From Proteiniphilum sp. UBA1403 (lineage in GTDB: Bacteria; Bacteroidota; Bacteroidia; Bacteroidales; Dysgonomonadaceae): 64,000 nt of DNA. Below are positions 47,441-56,619 of this stretch, piece by piece. The position numbers were made by a program, and so were the translations under genes. Every line of letters starts with the position of its first letter. Position 1 is the first letter of the stretch. The notes under the pieces are model-generated. The model was not told the origin of the DNA and ran no database searches. It saw nothing but the letters and a program-made list of their open reading frames with translations. Location: NCBI GenBank assembly GCA_002305715.1, contig DBQD01000071.1, positions 37,613 through 101,612 on the forward strand. The letters are read 5' to 3'.

Positions 47441-47959
47441 CTATCGACAAAGAATGGCATGTATCAAACGAAGTGTTTGATTAACAGATATCTCATCCCT
47501 TTTAGAATATGAACGAACGGGGTAAATAATCACTGTAATCTCTCCATCCTCGCCCATCTTCAAATAACCACCCAGTCCCCATGAGGTCATTCTTGCATCG
47601 GTCCTGAATTTGAGCACCCTATTTCTTCTGTCTGAAAAAGAAATGATCCACTGTCGATCTATGCGTTGCATTACCTCATCGAACGGCTTTTGGCCTCTTC
47701 CCTTAAAATGAAAAACAGCCCTTTGCTGTCCTGAAAAAGTTGGAGGATCGAGTTCCTCTGACTCCATATAATCCAATCTTCTGGCAAAAAAAGCGGTTAT
47801 GATTGCCGGTGGTATCATTCCCACAATGATAAAAACCAATACCACCTGCCAAAGCCTAGCGTCCAATCCCCAGAAGAGAGAGACTATGGTCAATATTCCG
47901 ACATAAAATATAAGAAAAATTGAGACCCAGTAGCAATAAAGTCGTCTAGAAAACCTCAT
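47441..47959 (-). CDS. Hypothetical membrane protein
   Basis: Protein of 172 residues from the ATG at 47959 (a TTG at 47968 would add three). Two N-terminal TM helices are predicted (about 10-32 YWVSIFLIFYVGILTIVSLFW and about 36-58 VVLVFIIVGMIPPAIITAFF). A roughly 110-residue soluble, cytoplasmic, beta-rich domain follows, with RVLKFRTDARMTSWGLGGYL. I do not recognise the family. It lies 37 bases after the DUF4230 gene and is probably cotranscribed with it. Confidence 0.7.
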   Translation of the reverse strand: MRFSRRLYCYWVSIFLIFYVGILTIVSLFWGLDARLWQVVLVFIIVGMIPPAIITAFFARRLDYMESEELDPPTFSGQQRAVFHFKGRGQKPFDEVMQRIDRQWIISFSDRRNRVLKFRTDARMTSWGLGGYLKMGEDGEITVIIYPVRSYSKRDEISVNQTLRLIHAILCR

Positions 47960-48005
47960 ATTATTCAAGTTATTTTATCCATTTTACACCCTTACTGTAA
48001 TCCCG

Positions 48006-48611
48006 TCATTTCACTTGTGGCATGATGAATTCTTCGGTGAATTCAATATGTGTGAATCCCATTTCCCTCAATAGAGTCGTTAACACAAGCTTCGCCTGAC
48101 TTGTTGCATCCGTTAATATTCCCTGTTTAATGGCATCGCTGGCCATTACATTTTTCTCTCTGATGAGCGCTTCGTTGTAATCCGATATCTTAATGGGGTT
48201 AAACGCATTCTCGCTTTCGTTGTACACCTCAATCGACTTTTCGTCTATAACAATATCCAAAATTCGAGGTTTGGGTAAGGATACATGCAATGTAGAATCA
48301 TTCTCCACATTAACCTTAATCCGTTCAAAGTCGACACCCGCCTTGATATAACCGTTGTATTTCAGTAAAAAATATTTATCGGTCAAGGGAACGTTGATAC
48401 GCAGGAACTTCTTGTAGTCCTTAAACCCTATTACTCCGGTATAATTGTGCTTTACCAATGCCAGTTCACCGATATGAGTAATTCGTGTCATCACAGTCGT
48501 ACTATCATACCCCCCTTCTTTATCACTGTCACTCTTACTTATCATAAGTAACAGCGCAAGAATAAATGTGGTAAGAAAAAAGAACAGGGTTAAAACTGAA
48601 ATTTTTCGCAT
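48006..48611 (-). CDS. DUF4230 domain protein
   Basis: Membrane-anchored protein of 201 residues from the ATG at 48611; the TTG at 48632 would give seven more. One N-terminal TM helix (about 5-25, SVLTLFFFLTTFILALLLMI), then the DUF4230 domain: ITHIGELALVKHNYTGVI, GYIKAGVDFERIKVNVENDSTLHVSLP, PRILDIVIDEKS. The domain is widespread in bacteria, commonly as small membrane-anchored proteins of unknown function. It is the first gene of a two-gene minus-strand unit with the hypothetical membrane protein, divergent from the second ECF sigma gene. Confidence 0.85.
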   Translation of the reverse strand: MRKISVLTLFFFLTTFILALLLMISKSDSDKEGGYDSTTVMTRITHIGELALVKHNYTGVIGFKDYKKFLRINVPLTDKYFLLKYNGYIKAGVDFERIKVNVENDSTLHVSLPKPRILDIVIDEKSIEVYNESENAFNPIKISDYNEALIREKNVMASDAIKQGILTDATSQAKLVLTTLLREMGFTHIEFTEEFIMPQVK

Positions 48612-48881
48612 ACAATTATTTTTGTTTTCCAAACGTTTGAAACAGAATAAACAATATTATCCTACATTAACATCATATTTACAAAAATAATCATAATCCT
48701 GGTATATAAAAGATTTTGTCATTTTTTTCTTCCATTGGAGAAATATTGATGCTACTTTCTTGAAATGAAACAATAATATAGAAGTACCTTTTAATCCCTA
48801 CGATAATATATTTAACATATTTAAAAACATGTTTGGGGTAAGTTTTACATATAAAGAGTTAATCAATTTTAAAGTTTTGTA

Positions 48882-48889
48882 TATATTTG
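48882..48889 (+). promoter_or_regulatory. Candidate -7 box of the second ECF sigma gene
   Basis: TATATTTG matches TAnnTTTG, 18 bases before the sigma-factor ATG. The -33 region (about 48859) is TTAA rather than TTTG, so the promoter is of moderate quality. Confidence 0.4.
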
Positions 48890-48907
48890 TCTTATTAACT
48901 TTTATAC

Positions 48908-49468
48908 ATGGAACATTTTTCTTACATAAGATCCTTCAATTCGCTGTTCAATGAATACTACAAACAGTTTGTCCATTTCGCCACAGGCTATGTGAAAGAG
49001 GTGGAGACGGCGGAGGATTTTGTGTCGGAAGCATTTACCCAATATTGGGAAAACAAAGAAAGCCTTGCTTCAACAACTTACCCTCAGGCATATATTCTTA
49101 CGATCATTAAGAATAAATGTTTGAATTATCTACAGCACCAAAAGATTCATCAACGTGTATCGGCTGAATTAAAGGAGCATTCCGAGTGGATACTTCAAAC
49201 AAAAATAAGCACACTTGAAGCCTGTGATCCTGAATTTATTTTTTCAACCGAACTGCAGCAAATTATCGATGAAACACTCAACAAACTGCCTCAAAAGACA
49301 CGCAAGATATTTTTCTTGAATAGAATTCATGGATATACTTATAAAGAAATTGCAGAAATAACCAACATGAGCCAGAAAGCCATCGAATATCACATCTCCA
49401 AGGCGCTGCATCAACTTCGTTTTTCCTTGTCTGACTTCTTACTATTTATCCTTATACTTGTTCTCTAA
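48908..49468 (+). CDS. ECF sigma factor (FecI/RpoE type)
   Basis: Extracytoplasmic-function sigma factor of 186 residues, starting at ATG. Region 2 is in AEDFVSEAFTQYWENKESL and region 4 in YTYKEIAEITNMSQKAIEYHI. It heads a plus-strand set with FecR (77-base gap), SusC and SusD. The paired FecR should hold it inactive until the SusC STN domain reports transport. Confidence 0.93.
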   Translation: MEHFSYIRSFNSLFNEYYKQFVHFATGYVKEVETAEDFVSEAFTQYWENKESLASTTYPQAYILTIIKNKCLNYLQHQKIHQRVSAELKEHSEWILQTKISTLEACDPEFIFSTELQQIIDETLNKLPQKTRKIFFLNRIHGYTYKEIAEITNMSQKAIEYHISKALHQLRFSLSDFLLFILILVL

Positions 49469-49545
49469 TTGTTAAAAACATATTTTCTATTAGGGTATTC
49501 TCTGTCTGAGTTGTTATTCAATTACAACAAGATAACCGTAATCTT

Positions 49546-50463
49546 ATGGAGAGAGTATTGCTGCATCGTTTTTTTGAAGGAAAAACAACTGTTAATGAAG
49601 AAAAGAAAATAAGAAAATGGCTGGAAGCATCCGACGCCAATCACCTCCATTTTCTCAAAGAACGTAGGATTTATGATGCCTTGTTGTTGACAGACACAAA
49701 ACCACCCGTTCAGCATAAGAAGAAGCGAATATCGACCATCGAGATTATCGCTACAGCTGCCGCAGTGATGTTGCTATTGATCATTGGAGGAATATATTTA
49801 TTAAGATCCACCAGTAATCCCGAGCAGTACAATACAATTCTTGTCCCAGCAGGCCAACGCATCAACTTGATACTTTCTGATAATACCAACCTTTGGTTGA
49901 ATGCCAACACTACATTCCGATATCCAACTACCTTTACCCAAGAAACCAGGACAGTTTACCTCGACGGAGAAGCCTACTTTGATGTAAGCAAAGATGAGAA
50001 GAAGCCCTTTGTAGTAAAAACCTCACAGGCTGATATTCGTGTAACGGGAACATCCTTCAATGTGGAGTCGTACAGCAAACACCAAAGTTTTGAAACAAGT
50101 CTTTTTGAAGGTGGAGTAGAGATTTTTAAAGATGACATCAAAATTGCTACATTATCTCCCAATCAGGATGTCACACTTGAGAACGAAAAATTTTTAATTT
50201 CAGAAATAACCAATACCGATAAATTCCTTTGGAGACATGGCCTTATTGCATTTAACAGTAAAAAGTTGGAAGAGATTTTGATTACATTGGAGAAATACTT
50301 CGATGTGAAGATTCAAATCAATACGAAAAAACTACCACAGTATACCTATACTGGAAAATTCCGACAATCCGATGGCGTAGATTATGTATTACGTGTATTG
50401 CAGAAAAGCATTCATTTTAACTATCATAGAGACGAAGAGACAGGAACCATTTATATCAAATAA
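49546..50463 (+). CDS. FecR-type anti-sigma factor
   Basis: A 305-residue membrane anti-sigma factor. N-terminal sigma-binding part (about 1-70), TM helix (about 66-90, IIATAAAVMLLLIIGGIYLL), periplasmic FecR domain (LDGEAYFDVSKDEKKPF, VTGTSFNVESY) and C-terminal DUF4974 (about 230-305, DVKIQINTKKLPQYTYTGKF). It lies 77 bases past the sigma gene and 152 bases before SusC. Confidence 0.93.
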   Translation: MERVLLHRFFEGKTTVNEEKKIRKWLEASDANHLHFLKERRIYDALLLTDTKPPVQHKKKRISTIEIIATAAAVMLLLIIGGIYLLRSTSNPEQYNTILVPAGQRINLILSDNTNLWLNANTTFRYPTTFTQETRTVYLDGEAYFDVSKDEKKPFVVKTSQADIRVTGTSFNVESYSKHQSFETSLFEGGVEIFKDDIKIATLSPNQDVTLENEKFLISEITNTDKFLWRHGLIAFNSKKLEEILITLEKYFDVKIQINTKKLPQYTYTGKFRQSDGVDYVLRVLQKSIHFNYHRDEETGTIYIK

Positions 50464-50519
50464 ACAACCATTAAAACAATTTGCCTATGGAATAATCTTA
50501 ATCAATTATGAGAAAACAA

Positions 50520-50547
50520 ATCGGCAGGTGCTGCAACACCCACCGAT
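50520..50547 (+). promoter_or_regulatory. Hairpin in the FecR-SusC leader
   Basis: An imperfect stem-loop of the form ATCGG...CCGAT with an inner GGTG/CACC pairing lies between the FecR stop and the SusC start. A hairpin is present in the same position of the third locus. Possible mRNA leader structure; too weak to call a terminator. Confidence 0.35.
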
Positions 50548-50615
50548 CATTCATGTTTTCGTTAACACTAACAAGAATTAATTTTATGTATTAACTAAAA
50601 AACAATTACAAATGT

Positions 50616-53600
50616 ATGAAGAAAAACAACACCTTGGGTAAGAATTTAACCTCAAAAGTACCCATTAAACATTTATTATTGATTATGCGAACGACCTTTA
50701 TTCTACTATTCACATGTGTCTTTTGCGCAATGGCCGAAGTTGGGTTTACACAAAATGCCAGGGTAACCATTAATAAGCGAAATGCGACGATTAAAGAGGT
50801 AATCAATGAAATTGAAAAGCAATCAGATTATTTGTTTATTTACAATAACAAAGTAAATACAAATGCAAAAGTTTCCATTAGAGCCAAGCAAACAGCTGTC
50901 TCAGAGGTATTGAATTCAATTTTAAAAAAGAATGATATCGATTATTCCATGGAAGGAAATCATATCATTCTCGCTGCAATTGAAAAAACAGATCAGAGTG
51001 AACCGGAATTGGTTACACAGCAACAAAAAAAACAATTGTCCGGAATTGTTGTGGATGAACAGGGTACTCCGATCATTGGTGCTAATATTATAGAAGTAGG
51101 AACAGCAAACGGAACGGTTACCGACCCTAATGGCCGTTTTGAATTACAGGTTGCCGACAATGCAATCATCAGGGTCTCTTATATAGGTTTTCTTGACCAA
51201 GAGATAAACATAACCGGTAGAAATAATATCACAATCTCTTTAGTTGAAGATACACAAGCTCTCGACGAATTGGTGGTTGTGGGTTATGGCGTGCAGAAGA
51301 AGAGACTCATTACCGGTGCCAATGTTTCAGTAGGAAGTGAAACACTCCAAAGTCAGCACTCTATAAATGCCCTTGAAGCTATGCAGGCTTATGCGCCCGG
51401 TGTGAACATCACGCAAGCATCTGGTATGCCGGGTGAAGGGTTTCAGGTGAACATCCGTGGACTTGGCACCATTGGTAATTCAGCTCCTCTATATGTGATT
51501 GATGGTGTTGCCGGTGGAGACATCAACACCTTAAATCCATCTGATATTGAATCGATTGACGTACTTAAAGATGCTGCCTCTGCAGCAATATATGGTGCAC
51601 GTGCCGCAAACGGTGTAATCTTGGTTACGACGAAAAGTGGTCGTAAAGGTCGGATTGAAGTAACGTATGATGGCTACTATGGTGTTCAAAATGTGGCTAA
51701 GATGCCCAAACTGCTGAATGCCAAGCAGTACATGGAAATTTACAACGAAGAACGTACAATAGCTCAGAACAATCCGGATGCTGCAATTGATTTTTCAACA
51801 AAAATACCCGGTCTGTATCAAAAGATCATGAACGGCCAGTGGAATGGTACTAACTGGATGGAAGAAATCCGTAATAAAAATGCTCCTATCCAGAATCATT
51901 CGATCAATCTGTCTGGAGGTTCAGATCAGTCGGTCTTCTCTTTGGGATTCTCTTATACTTCACAGGAGGGTATCCTCGGTAAGCCGGTAGAACCACATAT
52001 CGACCGATATACCGTACGTTTGAACAGCGATCATGTGATCTACAAAAACAACGGTATAGATGTGATTAAAGTGGGTGAAACATTCAATTACAGTTTTCGT
52101 CAACGTTCAGGTATCGCCATAGGCGGCATGTATTACAACGATATTCGCAACATGCTTACCGGTAGTCCGCTGGTGCCTGCATACAACGACAAAGGTGAAT
52201 TTTTTGCACGTGACGATGTGAAAGCTTCCGGAATTGAAAGTCTCTCCTCTCGTCTCTACAATCCGTTGGCCCAGATGGCTCTCAACAGAGGTATGAATGA
52301 AACACAGAATTACAACATCAACAGCAATGCATATCTGGAAATCCAACCGGTTAAGAATCTGGTTTTCAGAAGTAGTTTTGGCTACCGGATGTTTGCAGAT
52401 GCATACAGAAGTTATCAGCCGGCTTATGACCTTGCGGGAGATGCCACCCTTAGTCCCGGACGAATTATTCAGTCGGGTGGCACTGGGTATAACTGGACAA
52501 TCGACAATACGATCAACTACAAGTTAAAGAAAGATGAGCATAATCTCGATATATTGATAGGTCAATCAGCCGAAAAGATTGGCTTCGGTATGAATATGAA
52601 CGTCACCAATGCCTATCCAACATTTGTAGGATTTGAGCATGCTTATCTCAGCAACACAGACGGTATTACCTCTGGTGTGACCAGCATTGCCGGTGGACCA
52701 CACAAACAGGAAGCACTTGCATCCTTCTTCGGAAGGGTAAACTACGACTACAAAGAGAAGTACATGCTGACTTTGGTGATGCGTGCCGACGGTTCTTCCA
52801 ACTTTGCCAAGGGTAACCAGTGGGGTTATTTCCCATCCATCTCTGCCGGTTGGGTGCTGACTGAAGAGGAGTTTATGGCAGATAATGGTGCTTTAAACTT
52901 CCTGAAGTTGCGCGCTAGCTGGGGACAAAATGGTAATCACGACATTGATCCATTCCAGTACTTGAGTCTTATTGCGTTCAATCCGGAAAATAATTACCGT
53001 TTCGGAAGCGATCGCAACAAGATGCAATTGGGTGGATTCCCATCCATCCTCCCCAACCCCGATGTAACATGGGAAACGTCGGAACAGCTCAACATCGGTT
53101 TTGATGCCTATTTCTTCAACTCCAGATTACAGACCTCATTCGATTTCTATAACAAAATCACACGCGACTGGCTGTTGCGTCAACCTGTTGCCGACATCCA
53201 AGGTCCACAGGGAGCATTCGTGAATGCCGGTGATATTGAGAATAAGGGATTTGAGTTAGGTTTAAAATGGAACGACAAGATTGGGTCACTAAACTATGGA
53301 GCTCATTTCAACTTATCTCGAAACGAAAACAAGGTAACCCGTATGGGCGACAACAGTGGCTTTATTGAAAGTAATCCCAACGTCATCTCACAAGGAACAG
53401 ATCCAGTTTGGCGCGTACAGGTGAATTATCCGGTTGGCTACTTTTATGGTTTCAAAACAGAGGGTGTCTTCCAAAATCAACAGCAAATCAGTAGTTGGAC
53501 GAAAGGTTTCCTCCAGACAGATCCAAAACCGGGTGATCTAATTTTCTCTGACACCAACGGCGACAACCAGGTAACACCAGACGACAAGACACTGATTGGT

Positions 53601-54101
53601 AATCCTCATCCTAAGTTCCGTACCGGATTTGGTATTAACCTAGGATATAAAGGCTTTGACTTTGCTATTACAGGAAAGGGTGCATTTGGTCACCAGATTC
53701 TACGTTCATACCGTTCACATGCCGACAACGAGTTCCACAACTATACCACTGAGATTCTGGGACGTTGGACAGGTGAAGGCACCTCTAACAGGCTACCCCG
53801 TCTGACTGCTGGTAACGGTGTTAACCGTATGACTGTATCTGACCTCTATATAGAAGATGGTGATTTTGTACGCATCCAAGATATCACATTGGGTTATGAC
53901 TTCAAGACTGTTTTCCCCAAATTACCATTCGGACAGGCACGTCTATATGTTACAGGTCGTAATCTACTCACCTTTACCAGCTACCCGGGAATGGATCCTG
54001 AAGTTGGTTATGGTGACTCACAACCATTTGTATCCGGTATCGATTTAGGATTCTATCCTTCCCCATCTAGTATACTTGTAGGTGTCAATCTGAAATTTTA
54101 A
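50616..54101 (+). CDS. SusC/RagA TonB-linked outer-membrane transporter
   Basis: A 1161-residue outer-membrane porin that imports glycan fragments with its SusD partner. The long N-terminal region has an uncleaved stretch and then a signal peptide around residues 24-45 (LLFTCVFCAMAEVGFTQ). It continues with an STN domain (about 48-115), carboxypeptidase-regulatory domain (about 143-225, SGIVVDEQGTPIIGANI), TonB box ALDELVVVGYG, and plug (YVIDGVAGGDI, AASAAIYGARAANGVI). A barrel follows, ending in ILVGVNLKF. The STN domain fits the sigma/FecR pair upstream. The SusD gene starts 15 bases downstream. Confidence 0.95.
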   Translation: MKKNNTLGKNLTSKVPIKHLLLIMRTTFILLFTCVFCAMAEVGFTQNARVTINKRNATIKEVINEIEKQSDYLFIYNNKVNTNAKVSIRAKQTAVSEVLNSILKKNDIDYSMEGNHIILAAIEKTDQSEPELVTQQQKKQLSGIVVDEQGTPIIGANIIEVGTANGTVTDPNGRFELQVADNAIIRVSYIGFLDQEINITGRNNITISLVEDTQALDELVVVGYGVQKKRLITGANVSVGSETLQSQHSINALEAMQAYAPGVNITQASGMPGEGFQVNIRGLGTIGNSAPLYVIDGVAGGDINTLNPSDIESIDVLKDAASAAIYGARAANGVILVTTKSGRKGRIEVTYDGYYGVQNVAKMPKLLNAKQYMEIYNEERTIAQNNPDAAIDFSTKIPGLYQKIMNGQWNGTNWMEEIRNKNAPIQNHSINLSGGSDQSVFSLGFSYTSQEGILGKPVEPHIDRYTVRLNSDHVIYKNNGIDVIKVGETFNYSFRQRSGIAIGGMYYNDIRNMLTGSPLVPAYNDKGEFFARDDVKASGIESLSSRLYNPLAQMALNRGMNETQNYNINSNAYLEIQPVKNLVFRSSFGYRMFADAYRSYQPAYDLAGDATLSPGRIIQSGGTGYNWTIDNTINYKLKKDEHNLDILIGQSAEKIGFGMNMNVTNAYPTFVGFEHAYLSNTDGITSGVTSIAGGPHKQEALASFFGRVNYDYKEKYMLTLVMRADGSSNFAKGNQWGYFPSISAGWVLTEEEFMADNGALNFLKLRASWGQNGNHDIDPFQYLSLIAFNPENNYRFGSDRNKMQLGGFPSILPNPDVTWETSEQLNIGFDAYFFNSRLQTSFDFYNKITRDWLLRQPVADIQGPQGAFVNAGDIENKGFELGLKWNDKIGSLNYGAHFNLSRNENKVTRMGDNSGFIESNPNVISQGTDPVWRVQVNYPVGYFYGFKTEGVFQNQQQISSWTKGFLQTDPKPGDLIFSDTNGDNQVTPDDKTLIGNPHPKFRTGFGINLGYKGFDFAITGKGAFGHQILRSYRSHADNEFHNYTTEILGRWTGEGTSNRLPRLTAGNGVNRMTVSDLYIEDGDFVRIQDITLGYDFKTVFPKLPFGQARLYVTGRNLLTFTSYPGMDPEVGYGDSQPFVSGIDLGFYPSPSSILVGVNLKF

Positions 54102-54116
54102 AACATCCAGATAATT

Positions 54117-55853
54117 ATGAAAAAAATAATATATATAATCCTTATTGCGCTATTTTTTATCGGTTGCGACGATTTTTTGAGTTACACCCCGCTAACCGAT
54201 AAGACTTCGTCTAATTTTCCAAGTACAAGTGATGAGGTAGCACAAATGATGGCCGGTATCTACACCACCATGAACAATGAACATCAACTCACCGACATGA
54301 GCTACCTCTTTGTATGTGAAGTTGCCAGTGATGAAAAATTGGGTGGTGGTGGCGTGAACGACGTAAAGGCTCAGGCATACGAAGCTTTTATGTATTCTGA
54401 CCCCGATATGCTTAGCCATAACTGGGAAACCACCTATGAGGGAATTCACCGTGCTAATTTTGCAATTGAGAAGCTCGATGCTCTGCCAGATGGCATTATA
54501 TCGGAAGAAGAAAAGAGCCAGAACAAAGGAGAAGCTCTCTTCTTGCGTGCATTCTTTTACCATCGCCTAGCTACACTCTACGGAAGTGTACCCTTAAAAG
54601 TCACTACCGAGATGGCCGATTTGGGCGGAGCCACTGCTGAAGAGATTTTTGGACAAATAGCGTCCGATTTGAAGGCTGCAATCAGCTTATTACCCAACAA
54701 ACCATATAGTGCCACCGTTGAAGGTCATGCTACCCGCTGGGCTGCTCAAGCAATGATGGCAAGGGTATGGCTATTCTACACAGGTTTTTACCAGAAACCC
54801 GATTTGCCACTGGCTGAAGGCGGCAGTGTAACAAAGCAGGAGGTAATAAGCATGTTGGGTGAAAGCATCAACAACAGTGGTCATGTTCTGGTGGGTGATT
54901 TCCATGAATTGTGGCCCTATACCAATGAATTAACCATTCAGGACTACCCCTATATTCAAGAATATATGGCCAAAACGGGCAAGACATTGAAATATGCCAG
55001 CGACAATGGAGCCCGCAACCCGGAAACAGTATTTGCGCTACAGTTCTCCAATTTTGCAGACTGGGATGTGCGTAGAGGTTATGCCAACCAATACCAACTC
55101 TACTTTGCACTGCGTGGACTACAACCCTTGGCCAACACCTATCCGTTTGCTGGAGGTTGGGGTCAGGGTAATTCAATTCCAAAGGTTGTTGTGGATCAAT
55201 GGCTGGCTGAAGAACCGAATGATCCAAGACTCTGGGCATCGGTACTCGATATTGCAGCCGAACTACCTAATTATGCAAAAGGTCAGTGGGACTTTGTAAT
55301 GGAAAGTAACTACTGGGGTAAGAAATACAATGGTATCTCAGCCCGTCAAGGCAATAACTATTACAATGATTACAGTGTAATCATGTATGGCAACAAAGAC
55401 AACCAGCAGTTGTCGCATGGTGACGATCTGATCTTGATTCGCTTTGCCGATGTGTTACTTATGATGTCTGAACTGACCGAAGATGCACAATATATGAACC
55501 GCGTTCGTCGTCGTGCAGGTCTCGATGACAAGCCCTATTCTTTGGAAAACATCCAAAAAGAACGTCGCTATGAGTTGGCTTTCGAAGGTCTCCGTTGGAA
55601 CGACATGCGTCGTTGGGGTGCAACCTACACAAAGAATGCATTAGAGTCGCAAATTGGTGCTCCAATCTACAACTTCGGCAATCCGGCTGTATTCAATGGC
55701 GTTATTAAAAATATGAACTACAGTGCACGCTATGATGAGACCAAAGGATTCTTCCCCATTCCACAGTCGCAAATCAATCTCTCAAATGGTCTGTTAGAGC
55801 AAGTTGCAGGGTATGGCGACGGAAAGGGACTCTATCCTGGTTTTAGCAATTAA
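54117..55853 (+). CDS. RagB/SusD-family surface glycan-binding lipoprotein
   Basis: A 578-residue surface lipoprotein. The lipobox ends at Cys17 (LFFIGC), then DDFLSYTPLTDKTSSNF. TPR-like segments include GEALFLRAFFYHRLATLYGS, and the C terminus has RRYELAFEGLRWNDMRRWG and FFPIPQSQINLSNG. It is longer than most SusD proteins. It lies 15 bases downstream of SusC and is followed by a strong terminator; no enzyme gene belongs to this set. Confidence 0.94.
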   Translation: MKKIIYIILIALFFIGCDDFLSYTPLTDKTSSNFPSTSDEVAQMMAGIYTTMNNEHQLTDMSYLFVCEVASDEKLGGGGVNDVKAQAYEAFMYSDPDMLSHNWETTYEGIHRANFAIEKLDALPDGIISEEEKSQNKGEALFLRAFFYHRLATLYGSVPLKVTTEMADLGGATAEEIFGQIASDLKAAISLLPNKPYSATVEGHATRWAAQAMMARVWLFYTGFYQKPDLPLAEGGSVTKQEVISMLGESINNSGHVLVGDFHELWPYTNELTIQDYPYIQEYMAKTGKTLKYASDNGARNPETVFALQFSNFADWDVRRGYANQYQLYFALRGLQPLANTYPFAGGWGQGNSIPKVVVDQWLAEEPNDPRLWASVLDIAAELPNYAKGQWDFVMESNYWGKKYNGISARQGNNYYNDYSVIMYGNKDNQQLSHGDDLILIRFADVLLMMSELTEDAQYMNRVRRRAGLDDKPYSLENIQKERRYELAFEGLRWNDMRRWGATYTKNALESQIGAPIYNFGNPAVFNGVIKNMNYSARYDETKGFFPIPQSQINLSNGLLEQVAGYGDGKGLYPGFSN

Positions 55854-55898
55854 TACGTACATACTACGTAACATTTCGTTTTCTCATTTGTGATTTTA

Positions 55899-55943
55899 GA
55901 AGAGGGTTTTTCACTCAGTGAATTAACCCTCTTCACTTTTATT
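55899..55943 (+). terminator. Intrinsic terminator after the second SusD gene
   Basis: A 10-bp stem (55899-55908 with 55925-55934) with a nested inner pair TTCAC/GTGAA, followed by ACTTTTATTT. It lies about 45 bases past the SusD stop and ends the second sigma/FecR/SusC/SusD set. Confidence 0.85.
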
Positions 55944-55970
55944 TCCCTACCTCAGAAAAGTATCTGAAAA

Positions 55971-56002
55971 TTTGCTTACTAATTAAAAATTATGTTTATT
56001 TG
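55971..56002 (+). promoter_or_regulatory. Candidate promoter of the third ECF sigma gene
   Basis: TTTG (55971-55974) followed after 20 bases by TTTATTTG (55995-56002), which differs from the -7 consensus TAnnTTTG at one position. The spacing is the normal 19-21. It lies 40 bases before the sigma-factor ATG, downstream of the previous terminator. Confidence 0.45.
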
Positions 56003-56041
56003 TTATCTTGCAATGGCCAAGACTATCAAATAATCTATTGA

Positions 56042-56596
56042 ATGGGTTCAATCGAAAAACATTGGGTAAGATTCCTGGAGAAGGGAGATGAGCCCTCTTT
56101 TTCTCTTATTTACAATATGCTTGTAGATGATCTATTCTCCTATGGGATGAGCCTTGGTTTTGAAGAGGAAACCTGCAAAGATGCCATTCAAGACACGTTC
56201 TTCAAACTCTATACTTCCCGGAACAGTCTCAAACATGTGGAGAATATCACCGCCTACCTTTTTAAATCCTATAAACATCGTTTGATCGATATTGCCGCAA
56301 ACAATACCAAAAGGGAACCACTCGACCACAGAGTAGAGTCTTTTACCACCGATGTAACCATCCTGGACGACCTTATCGACATGGAAACCACCGAGATGAT
56401 AAAGAAAAAAGTAACCTCCCTACTGAGTTGCTTAACCGAGAACCAGCAGGAGGTCGTCTATCTGAAATATATGATTGGTTTACAGCACAAAGAAATTGCT
56501 GAGATGCTCGATATTCAAGAAGAATCTGCAAGAAAAATCCTTCATAGAGCCATGGAGAAACTGCGGAAAAGTGTTAAATTTTTATTTTTTTGTTGA
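56042..56596 (+). CDS. ECF sigma factor (FecI/RpoE type)
   Basis: A 184-residue ECF sigma factor, starting at ATG. Region 2 is in CKDAIQDTFFKLYTSRNSLK, and region 4 in QHKEIAEMLDIQEESARKIL. It starts the third sigma/FecR/SusC/SusD set; the FecR gene starts 24 bases past its stop. Confidence 0.93.
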   Translation: MGSIEKHWVRFLEKGDEPSFSLIYNMLVDDLFSYGMSLGFEEETCKDAIQDTFFKLYTSRNSLKHVENITAYLFKSYKHRLIDIAANNTKREPLDHRVESFTTDVTILDDLIDMETTEMIKKKVTSLLSCLTENQQEVVYLKYMIGLQHKEIAEMLDIQEESARKILHRAMEKLRKSVKFLFFC

Positions 56597-56619
56597 TACC
56601 TGTCCACGAAAATTAAATA

